A DNA stretch of 56,479 nt, from the NCBI RefSeq assembly GCF_014154935.1, contig NZ_JACEHH010000058.1, positions 1 through 56,479 of the forward strand. Direction: 5' to 3'. Source of the stretch: Stieleria mannarensis. GTDB lineage: Bacteria > Planctomycetota > Planctomycetia > Pirellulales > Pirellulaceae. The notes below the pieces were generated by a model. It ran no database searches and was not told where the DNA came from. It saw only the letters and a list, made by a program, of their open reading frames with translations. Made by a program: the position numbers and the translations under genes. How positions within the stretch are numbered: position 1 is the stretch's first letter; the number at the start of each line of letters is the position of its first letter. Of this stretch, positions 16,901 through 28,900 are shown in pieces.

Positions 16901-19900
16901 GCCGGCGCTCTAGAAACCAACTCCGGTGTACCGCTCAACGGCGACCCCGACGTTCCCGGGTTCGAAGACTACATCAGCACGTTCACCATCGATCAAACGC
17001 CTCCGATGGTTTCGGACGTCGCCATCTTGCCCGTCGGAGCCGCCATCGATTTCTTTGACGCGGGCGGCGTGGATACCGCAAGCGCCCAGTCCACATTGAA
17101 CTACACGCTGCTGGGCAGCGGTGGGGACGGCACGTTTGGAGACGGCAATGAGATTTCTATTCCGATCAACTCGGCAAGTTACGCCGACTCCTCCGTGCTA
17201 CTGGCCACGGATGCGCTGGGTGACGAGGTTTATCAGCTCACCGTTGATGGGATCGTCGATAGGGCCGGCAATGCCTTGGAGACGCCCTACACTGCGACAC
17301 TCAGTCTGCTGACTGGTCCGGCCATCGGATCCATTGATCTGCAAACAGTAAGCGACTCCGGCGTATCCGACTCAGACAATCTGACCAACGATGAAACACC
17401 GACATTCGATTTGTCTGTGAACAAGGCGGGACTTTTGGAGGTCGACCTGGACGGTGATGGAGTCACGGACGTCTCTCAACTTTTCACCGAACCAGGCACA
17501 CTTACGGTCGAGACGGCGCCGCTGACTGACGGGCGCAGAATTGCGTCCGGCGATTTTTTTCCGGCCATTGGTGACCCGGTCTCGTTCTCCCTGCCTTTCA
17601 CAATCGACACGCAAGGTCCGTTCGTACTTCCAGGTTTCGCCGAAGAGCAGGCTCCCCTCTCGTCTCGCCAGATCATCTTCAATGAAGACATCGATGTGTT
17701 CAGCATCCTTCCGACCGACATCGTCATGCTGGATCCAAACCTTTCGGTTGTCCCGCTGACATCCGCCAACGGCATCGGGAACGCGTTCACGTTCGGGTTT
17801 GCTCCGATCACACTGCCCGGCACCTATCAGATCACGGCGTCAGCCGCGCTGACCGATCTGGCCGGCAATCCGGCCAACCAAGATCAAGACTTCATCAATG
17901 GAGAGCCCTTTGACGATCGTCCCGCCGACACCTTTGAACTGCTGCCGGACATCACCCCGCCGGAAGTCGTTTCGCTGTTTCCGACCGGCGTCATCAACAG
18001 CGACGTGGACGCGTTGTTCTTGGAATTCGACGAGGCGATCTGGCCAGGATCGTTCACTGTCGACGACGTCAGCATTACCGGCCCCAACGGTCAGGTTGGG
18101 GTAGCCTCGATCTCGGATGCAGATTCGCTTTTCTTCACCGTTGAACTGACCACGCCCATCACCGCAGAGGGAGACTATGACGTCTCGATCGGCCCCGAAA
18201 TCGAAGACCTCAGTGGCAACCAATTGAGCTCAGCGGTCTCGACTACCCTCACACTCGACAAGACAGGACCAGCCGTCGAATCGGTCGTGCCCCATTTCGG
18301 CGCAAACGGTCAAGCCGAGAACTTTGATGTAACGTTCGACAGCAGCATTCTCCCGGAGTCGTTCACGTCGAATGACATCTCGCTTGTCGGACCCGCGGGA
18401 AATATTCCCGTCACCGATCCGGTTTGGATCGCCGGCAACACGTTCCGGGTCGATTTCACGGACCAATCTGCCAACGGAACCTACACGATTTCGGTCGGCC
18501 CCGATATCATCGACCCGGCGTCCAACCTGATGAATCAAGACGGTAATGGAACCGGCGGAGAACCCACCGATGCCTACCTTGACTCCTTTGTCGTCTCCTC
18601 CCCGGACCTAGTCGTCGAAAATGCCATCCTGACGCCGGCAAGCGGCCTCCGCTCAGGAGAGGCCTTCACCGTTTCGTACGACGTCACGAATCGCGGTGCA
18701 ACGCAAGTTGGAAGCGGCTTCCACGACCGCGTTCGTTTGGTCGACGTCGACACAGGCGACACGCTCGCGGCCACCAACGTGTTCTACGACGCGCCGACCC
18801 TCGGGACGCTTGAGCAAGACGAGTCCATCGCGAGAATGGCGACCTTGATGTTGCCGGATGGACCTCCCGGCATTGGTGACTTCGATGTTCTGATCGATAC
18901 TGATTGGTTTGGCGTTGTCCAAGAAGACAACGAGTCGGGGACAGCCGAGACCAACAATCGCCTCGATCCTCCCCTGCGTTTCACAGCGACGATCAATGAT
19001 TATCCGGATCTGAAACCGGCACAGCTCCTCACGACCAACTCGACCGAGATCATTTCGGGCGAGACGGTCTCGTTGCAGTGGAACACCGAGAACGTCGGCA
19101 ACGCGTCCGTATCGGATCCTTTTGACGAGCACATTGTGGTGACCGACGCCGGTGGGAATGTGATCGTCGACAGCACGCTCCGCTATGACCCGGCAGACAC
19201 AGGCAACGATCTAATCGGAGCCGGTGTATCGCAGAACCGTACATTTGAGTTTGATTTGCCTGACGGTCTCGCGGGCGTGGGCGACTTTACGGTGACCTTG
19301 ACCATCGATTCGGCAGACGAGGTGTTTGAGTACAGCGCGACCAACGGCGAGTCGAACAATGTGGCAACCGCGACGTTCGCCTCGGCCCTGGGCAACTATC
19401 CGGATTTGATTCCGCAAGCGGTCGAGGCCCCCGCCTACATCTTCGCCGGCACACAGATGACGGTCACTTGGCAAACCGCCAACCCCACGGACCTGGATGC
19501 GAGCGGAAGCTGGATCGAGGAGGTCGCTCTCGTGAAGGGGGAAAGCGAGATCGTGCTGGGTGAATTCCCTGTAGAAGAGGCGCTGATACCGGCCTTCCAG
19601 TCGTTCAACAGAGAGGAGCAGTTCACGCTTCCCCAAGGAATCGATCCGGGTGAGTGGTTGATTCGGGTCAGCGTGGACAAAGATGACACGTTCTTCGAGG
19701 TGGACGAAACCAATAACACGGCGTTTGCATTGCTGGGAACGGTCGTTCCGGTAACGTTGACGCTCTCGTCACCCACGGTTTCCATCGCCGAGGACGGTGC
19801 ACCGATCAATGTTCGACTGACTAGAAGCGGCGACGTCGACGATGCTCTCACGGTCAACATCGTGAGCGACGACGAGTCCGAATTGGACGTGCCGGCACAG

Positions 19901-22900
19901 GTCACGATTCCCGCCAACCAGCTTTGGGTCGAGTTCCTCGTGTCGCCCGTGCAAGACTCCACTGCCGACGGTGATCGGGTCGCGAACGTCACCGCAAATA
20001 TCCTGAATCCCGACGGATCCGAATCCGCCAATTATTCGCCCGACACGATTCCCTTCACCGTCACCGACTCCGCGGTTCCCGAACTGACACTCAGCCTTGC
20101 CGTAGCTGAAGTCGATGAGGGCGACAGCGTGACCGCAACGGTAAGTCGTGACACCAGCGTCAACAGTGAACCCATGTTGGTCACGTTGCGAGTCAGCAAT
20201 GACAGCCAGCTCGATGTGCCGATTAGCGTTTCCCTCGATGCGAACGAGGCTTCGACCACCTTCGACGTGCTGGCGCTCAGCGACGAGCTCGTCGAAATCG
20301 ATCGGGCTTACACCGTCACAGCGAGCGGATTTGGGCAGGACACCCAATCGTTGTTGGTGCGCGATGTCAATCGAAAAGACCTGACCGTGACAGTCGATCC
20401 GTTCGTGATCGAAAACTCAATCTTCCCCAGTGTCGGTCGTGTCACCCGTCCGGTTGCTACTGATGTCTCTCAAGTCATCCAGCTCCGCAGCGGAGATCCG
20501 ACTCGCTTGACGGTACCGAATACCGTCACCATTCTTGCCGGCCGAGACTTCGTCGAGTTTCCCATGTACCCGGTGGACAACGTCACCCAAGGTGACTCGG
20601 TCAACATTGCGATTGAGGCTAAGGGCATTGACCCGATCGACCGCAGCACGCCGGTTCCGCCGGGCGGATCGTCTGTGATCGAAGTGCGTGATAATGACAG
20701 CCCGACGCTGACAGTCACGCTTGATCGTGGGCTCGTCAACGAGGACGCGGTGAATCCCGCCGCTCGCGGCACCGTCAGCCGAAACACCCTGGACAATTCC
20801 GAAGCGTTGGTCGTCACTCTGGCGTCGAGCGATACAACCGAAGCGACCCTGAACTCAACCGTCACGATCCGGGCGGGCGAGAGTGAAGCGGAATTTGACG
20901 TCAATGCCGTCGATGACTTCACCCCCGATGGACTTCAGTTCGTGACCGTCTCCGCCGGAGCGGACGGCTTCAATACCGGCTCGGCAATCCTAGTGGTGTC
21001 TGACGTCGACAAACCCGATTTACGGCTGTCGGAAGTCTCCGTGCCCGAAGCCGGCCTAACGGATCGCGTTGTCGATGTCGTCTACAAGATTCAGAACGAA
21101 GGCCGACAACCCGCACCGGCAGGTTGGACCGACCGAATTTATCTGTCGACCGATCCGATTCTCAGCGACGCCGACACGTTGGTGTTCGAACACGAAATCG
21201 ATCAAGCCCTGGACGTCGGCGCCGAATTGACTGTTACGGCACCGGTCATGCTGCCCCCGGACGTCGGCGAATACTTCTTCATCGTGCAGTCGGACGTGAA
21301 ATTCGATGTCGATGAAACGCTTGAAAACAACAACCGCGGATTCTCCCACACCATCGATGTCACAGCCGAGTACTTGGTCAATGCGTCGACGGAAGTCGAA
21401 CAAGCCGTCATGGGGACACCGGTGGCGATCGAAGGAGCGGCCACCCTCGCCGACAGCGGCTTGCCCGCCGAAAACGCGGACATTGTCGTCTTTGTCACTA
21501 GCGAGGGCGGCTTCGTGCGACGCATCAACGCGACGACCGATGCCAGCGGGCAATTCTCCGCCACGTTCACGCCGCTGCCGGGTGAAGCCGGTGACTACGC
21601 CATCGCGGGCGCACATCCGGGCGAAACGAGTCCTGCGTCACAAGACGAGTTCACGTTGATCGGCATGCGGGTGCTGCCACGATCGACCAGCCACCAGATC
21701 AAAGATGGAACCTCACTGACCCAGAACTTGCAACTGGTGAATCTGAGCGACGTTGATTTGACGGCGATCAACTTCGAAATCATCGGCGCCCCGACGAACC
21801 TCGATATCGACGTCTCTCCACCGGCGTTCGCACGGTTGGTCGGACGAGACACCGAGACATTTTCCTACACCATCGATGTTCTCAATGACTCCATCACCAT
21901 CGCCGACTTCACCATTCGTGTGACGGCCTCGGAAGGTGCCACACTGGACGTTCCCGTTTCCGTGACGGTCACTCCGCTGATGGGCCGACTGACCGTGCCA
22001 TCGCGAATCGACGAGGGAATGTTGCGGGGACGCTTGACCCCGATCGACTTGGAAATCACCAACGACGGTGGTGCGTCGACCGGCCCGATCGACGTTTTGT
22101 TGCCGCCGGCACCCTGGCTCTCGGCGCCATCCCAAATCGAGTCACTCGCGCCAGGCGAAACCACGAAGCTGCAATTGGTACTCAACCCCGACGCGAGTCT
22201 GCCTCTGGGGCCCTACTCCGGAAGTCTCGTGCTGAGTCCGACGAACGCGTCGGCGGTCAGCATTCCGTTCACGTTCACGGCGACATCGGATGCCACGGGC
22301 GGCCTTCGAATCACGGTCGTCGATGAGCTGACCTACTACGGCGCCGATGCCGCCAACGTCGAAGGCGCCACCGTCACGCTGACCAATCCATTCACGGACG
22401 AAGTCGTCGCGTCGGCTGTCACCGATGCCACCGGTATCCTATTGCTGGATGCAATCCCTGAAGGCAACTATGAACTGGCCGTATCCGCCGCAGACCACCA
22501 CACAACACGGTCGTCTCTGGTAATCGAGCCCGGTGCGACCATCGAACGAACCGCCTTCATCAAGACACGACTGGTCACGTACAACTGGAATGTCGAACCG
22601 GTCGAATTCGAAGACCGCACCCGCGTCACGATCGAATCGGAATTTTCGACCAACGTTCCGGTTCCGGTCATCGTGGTGGATCCAGGCCAGATTGACCTGG
22701 CGCAGGTTGAAAACGGGTTCCAGCAGATCGAGTTCACGATCCGCAACGAAGGCTTGATCCAGGCCGAAGATCTACGTTTGGAATTCCCGAGTCACCCGCT
22801 TTGGGAAATCACGCCGCTGATTGACAACATTGACGTCTTGCCCGCCAAAAGCTCGGTCAACATCCCTGTGATTATCCGTCGCATCTCGTTCGATGGTTCG

Positions 22901-25900
22901 GCATTCCCCAATGACCTGTTGGCCAACAACCAGGGGCCCTGCTCGTTCACCGCGACGATCAAATGGATCTTGCTTTGCGGTCCGTTCGGAATCCCGTACT
23001 CCGTTCCGATTCCGGTTTTGAACGCGCATGGTAACTGCGGCAACACTTACTCCGGATCCGGCGGCGGAGGAGGTGGTGGTGGTGGCTTCGGAGGTGGAGC
23101 TGGTGGAAATATTGGCCCCAGCCTTAATAACCCGGTCTTCAACTACAACCCACCCGAGGAGTGCGATTGCGTCAAGCGAAGTCTATCTTTGTCCGTCGGC
23201 GTCCCGATTCCGCTGAAGGACTTCAGCCTCGGCCCAGTCAAGGGAGAGGTCAAAGTCGAGTCGAAACTGGAGGTGAAAGCGGAAACATGTTGTCCGGAGG
23301 AAGACGGCGCGACCGGACTCAAATTCTCTGGCAGCGCGGGCATCACCGGCGAGGTCGGGTTAACGTATTTTCTTGCCGGTGGTTCAATCTCCCACACCGA
23401 GGTTATCGGCGGCTATGAATACTCGTTCGAGATCACTGCCGGAGCCCCCTTGGAAGTGAAGGGAACGGTGACAGGATCGGCGACCGTTGAAAAGGAGTGT
23501 GATGGTGAATTTAAGGCCTGCGGTCAAGTCTCAATTGGCCTTGGCGCGTCGATCGGGCTAAAGGCAAGTGTCTCGGGATCCAGGAAGCCCGTCGGTGGAT
23601 TGCGCGTTGAAAAGTATGGCGGGGAGGCTTCGATCTCTCTACAGACGGGGGTCTCCGGTTCGGTGCAAAAATGTGTGGGCGAAGAAACCACTGGCAAAAT
23701 TTGCTTTGACGGGGTCAAGTTTGTTGCCGAAGCAAAACTGTTCATTGGAGAGGAAGTAGTCGGCGTCGGTTTTGAGCAGGAAATTGCGGGGGCGAGTTGC
23801 ATCCCCGAGTCGACTGCAACAAGTGCGCTTGATGCGTTATTCGAGGATCTGTCTGATCCACAAACGCTCGTCAACGCGTACGACGGCACCGAAGAAGACT
23901 TCAAAGCTGCGCTTGGAATGCATCCTGATGCGTCGCTCGGCCAACCAATCACGATCAATGAGGACGGTACGGTCGAAGATCCGCCGCCGGCGGATCATTC
24001 CCTGTTCCGCACCACGAGCGATGTGTGTGCCGTGGTTCGATTGCGTCTGGAACAAGACGTGGTGCTCACCCGAACAGCGTTTGAAGCGACACTCGAAGTC
24101 AACAACGGGGCCGCGTCTCGACTCGAAGACTTGCAGGTCTTCATCACAGTGATCGATGTCGCCAGCGGCGACATCGTGGACGATCGATTCGCCATCAGTG
24201 AGGCGATTGCGTCCACTTTCACGTCGTCTCCCGACAGTTCCGATGAGCTTCCGCTCTGGGACTTGGCCGCCGAAGCGTCCGGCGTACTGAAGTGGACGCT
24301 CCTACCGACCGACTTGGCAGCGCCCCAAGGGCCGACCGAATACACCGTCGGCGGCTTGATGACGTACACGCTCGATGGCGAAACGATCAATGTGCCGCTC
24401 TACCCGGCACCGATCACCGTCTTTCCCGACGCGGCTCTCGAACTGAAGTACTTCCACCAACGCGACGTCTTCAGCGACGATCCGTTTACCGACGAAGTCG
24501 AGCCCTCGATTCCCTACGACCTGGGCATCATGGTCAGTAACGTCGGAAAAGGAACGGCCAACAATCTAGAAATCGTCTCGGCGCAACCGCAGATCATTGA
24601 AAACGAAAAGGGGTTATTGATCGATTTCGAAATCATCGGTGCCGATGTGAACAACGTGCCACAGCCGGAAGCATTGACGATCACGATGGGCAACATCCTG
24701 CCCGACGAGACCCGTGTCGGGCGATGGCAACTGACGTCGACGCTTCAGGGTCATTTCGTTAACTACAGCGCGTCCTTCGAGCACCTGACCGGGTTCGGCG
24801 ATCCGAGAACCTCCATCGTCAAGCAAGTCGAGATTTTCGAAACGATCCGCACGGTGCGAGACACCCGAGACGGAGCCGACGATTTATACGACTTCTTAAC
24901 CAATGACGTCGACGATGAATTCGATCTACCCGACACCGTCCACCTCAGCGACATGTCGGTCCAACCGGTCGGCCGTGGAAACCTCCAAGCGGTGCTGAAG
25001 AATCCTGTTCTGGGTGATTTGGTCGCCGAAATCGATGTCACCATGCCGGACGAATTCGGCTATCTGCTGATCGACGACCCCGGCGACGGGCAATACCTTC
25101 TCGATCGTGTCGAACGCGCCGACGGAAGCGTCGTTCCCATCGACACGAATGTCTGGTTGACCGACCGCACCTTCAAGACGCAAGGTGAACGTCCGATCTA
25201 CGAGAACAAACTCCATCTGTTCGATCATGGCGGATCGAGCGGCTACCGTATCTTCTACCGTCTCGATGACGAAGTCGCTCCCGTCCTGACCGACGTCATC
25301 GACGTCACCCCCGACCCGCGAGACGCCTCCGTTGACACGATCCGAGCTCAATTCAGCGAAGAGATCAATACGTCGACATTGACGTTCGAAGACCTGGGGC
25401 TGACCCGAAACGGAACCGTTGTCCCGCTCGACGATTCGATCACCATCTCTGATCTTGGTGACGGACTCTACGAATTTGGTGGCCTCGCTAGTTTCACATC
25501 ACCGGCCGGCGTCTACCGATTCTCACTGGATGCCTCCGGAGTCACCGACTACGCGGACAACGTCGGCCTTGGAGCCGAAGTCGATACGTGGACCAACGGC
25601 ACGGCGCCGGTTTACGTCGTCGCAATTGACCCGGGGCCCGCCCGCCAAAACGTGCCGGTAACCCAAGTCGATGTAAGCTTTTCGGGGGACATCAACCCGG
25701 CCACCTTCGACATCGGTGACCTCGCGCTGATGCGAGACGGAACACCGCTTGCCGTCGACGGCCTGAGCATCGAAGCCATCAGCGATCAATGGTTCCGGAT
25801 CTCGAATCTCGCTGATCTAACAGGCGCCGAAGCCACCTATGCGATCAGCGTCGATGGCACGGGCGTCGCCAACACAGCGGGAACACCCGGCTTGGGCTTG

Positions 25901-28900
25901 GAAATCGCAACCTGGACCTTCGATGAAACGGCCCCATCGCTGATTGATTTGGAGCAACCGGGAACGCCGCGCAAGATCGTCCAACTTGAGTTTGAAGTCG
26001 CCTTCGATGAACCGATCGATGTCGGCACATTTACCCGCGACGACGTGACCATGACCCGAAACGGAGGAGTCAACTTGATTGACAGTCTCGTTTCGATCGA
26101 GCAGGTCACGGAAACGACTTTCCTCATCAAGGGAACAAACTGGAATCAAGGCCTGGAAGGCAACTACGAACTGACGGTCGATGCAAGCGGTATCGCAGAC
26201 CTCGCCGGCAACCTCGGGCAGAATGCGTTGACGGTCACCTGGGTCATGGATTTCACCAACCCGCTGCCGCCGGAGAATCTGGCGATGACGCCCGACACCG
26301 GCGTGAGTGACACGGACGGACTAACCCGAAGTCGCGAAATCACGCTGACAGGAACATTGGCCGAAACAGGCTTGAGTGTCCGACTCGTCGACGAAACGCT
26401 GGGGGAAGAACTCGGCTATGCGACCGTCGACGGAACGACCTTCACTCACACGTTTGCGCTGGGAGATGGTGTCAACCACCGCATCCGGGTGCGAGCGGTC
26501 GATGGTGCCGACAACATCGCCGACGCATTCTTCGACATCGTTCTAGACGAGACATCCCCCGTCGTCACACTCACCCAGGTAGCGCCCGATCCACGCGACA
26601 CGCCCGTCACCAGCCTGGACTTGTTCAGCAACGAACCGATGAACTGGTCGTTGCTGTCGCTCAGCGACTTGGTGCTCACGCGAGATGACGGCCCGAACCT
26701 GATCGACGATTCGGTTTCAATCGACGTCCTTTCGGATTCGTTGGTTCGGCTGTCAGGCCTTGCCGGGCTGACCGACCTGACTGGAGCTTACAAGCTGCAA
26801 GTCGGCGGCGGACTCGAGGACCTCGCCGGGAACTCCCCCGATTCCAATGTGATGACCAGTTGGCGGAACGTCGACGACCAGTTGGCGCCGATCAGTTCGG
26901 TCGCCGACGGAGGCCAGGTCACCACGCCCAGCTTCCTGGTTCAGTGGGGCGGCGCCGATGAAGACGGTGGCAGCGGCTTGGCCTTTTTCGACGTCTTTGT
27001 CTCCATCGACGGAGGAAACTTTCTGTTGTGGCAAGATGCGACCACAGCAATCTCCGCAACATTCGACGGCGAGTTTGGTCGGACCTACGCGTTCTACAGC
27101 GTGGCCACGGACTTCGCCGGCAATGTGGAAGCCGCTCCGGTTACCGCAGACTGGCAGGTCGAGGTACCGCTGGGCGAAGCCACCCTTGGCGACTTCGTTT
27201 GGGATGACGCCAATTTCAACGGAGTCCAAGATCTCAACGAAGCTGGCGTTGCCGGTGTCACCGTCGAACTGTTCCGCGTCGACCCCGCGGGCGATGTTTC
27301 GGTTGGATCCACCGCCACCGACGGAGACGGCTGGTACTCATTCGGAGGCTTGGATCTCTTCAGTCAGTATTTCCTCACCTTCGCAACCCCAGACGGCTAC
27401 TCGTTCACGAAGCAAGACATCGGAAGCGATTCGACCGACAGCGATGTCGACTTCCTGACCGGTTCGACCGATCCGTTCAACGTCACCAACGGACTCAACA
27501 ATCGTTGGGACGCGGGACTTGTCCAATCGGGATCCATCTCGGGTGTCATCTGGAACGATGTCAATGGAGACGGCCAACGCCAGAGCGGTGATGACGGTCT
27601 TCAAGGATGGACCGTGTACCTGGACAATAACGACAACGGCTTCCTCGATGTTGGCGAACCTTCACGCGAGACCGATTCCGACGGACGCTACACGTTCGAC
27701 AGCGTTCGCCCGGGAAGACACGTCGTCGCGGAAGTCATCGAAAGCGGATACACGCAAACCTTTCCCGGTGCCGCCGGCGCTACGGACAACGAAACTCATA
27801 CCGGCGACACGTTCGTCAGTCGATCGTACTCGTTGGACGGGGGATCTTCGCTGACCTTCACCCCGGGACAGGAAATCGCAGGCCCCACCGTCCCCGAAGC
27901 GTCTCAACTGGTCGGACTGAATGACTTCTACGACGATCCGGACTATAGCGGCGTCGATGGAAGCGGTCATTCGGTGGTCATCATCGATACCGGAATCGAC
28001 CTCGATCACGCGTTCTTCGGCGGAGATCAGGACGGCGATGGCGTCGCCGATCGAATTGTCTTCCAGTACGACTTCGCCGATGGCGACAACGACGCGTCCG
28101 ACCACTCGGGACACGGATCCCATGTCTCCAGTGTGATCGCGTCCCAAGACGAGATGTATCAGGGTGTCGCTCCAGGATCGGACATTATTCATCTGAAAGT
28201 CTTTGGAGACGACGGGATCGGATACTTCAGCTATGTCGAGCAGGCATTGCAATGGGTGATCGATCACGTTGACACGTACAACATTGCCGCCGTGAACCTT
28301 TCCGTGGGCGACGGATTGAATTGGACGCAGCCGCGAGGTCTTCATGGGATCGATGACGAACTGGCAGTCCTGGCCGGACAAAATGTGATCACGGTTGCCG
28401 CGGCCGGAAATACCTACGGCCTGACAGGAATTGAAGGCTTGGCCTACCCGGCTGCTGACCCGAACACCATCTCGGTCGGTGCGGTCTGGGATGCTGATCG
28501 CGGCGGCCCCTGGGGATCCGGAGACAACGGAACGGACTACACGACCGCCGCCGACCGAGTCACCAGCTTCTCGCAACGCCATGAAGAGATGCTGGACGTG
28601 CTGGCACCGGGGGCACTGATCACGGCCGCCAATGCCATGGGTGGCGTCAGCACGATGCGAGGAACCAGCATGGCGACGCCGTACGTCACGGGGGCCGCCG
28701 TGTTGGCCCAACAGATCGCAACGACCACGCTCGGACGTTCACTCTCCACCCACGAATTCCGTTACTTGCTGGACGCGTCGGGTGCGGTTGTGATCGATGG
28801 CGACGACGAAAACGACAGCGTGCCGAACACCGATGCCACATTCCTGCGACTCGACTTGGTGGCATTGGCGGACGCCGTTTCCTCGTACGACGGATCCCAG

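Noticed and set aside
27662..28711. 349-codon minus-strand reading frame opposite the S8 protease domain
   Set aside because: It mirrors a clearly coding plus-strand region with intact catalytic motifs; long antisense frames are expected in GC-rich coding DNA and it has no motif of its own.
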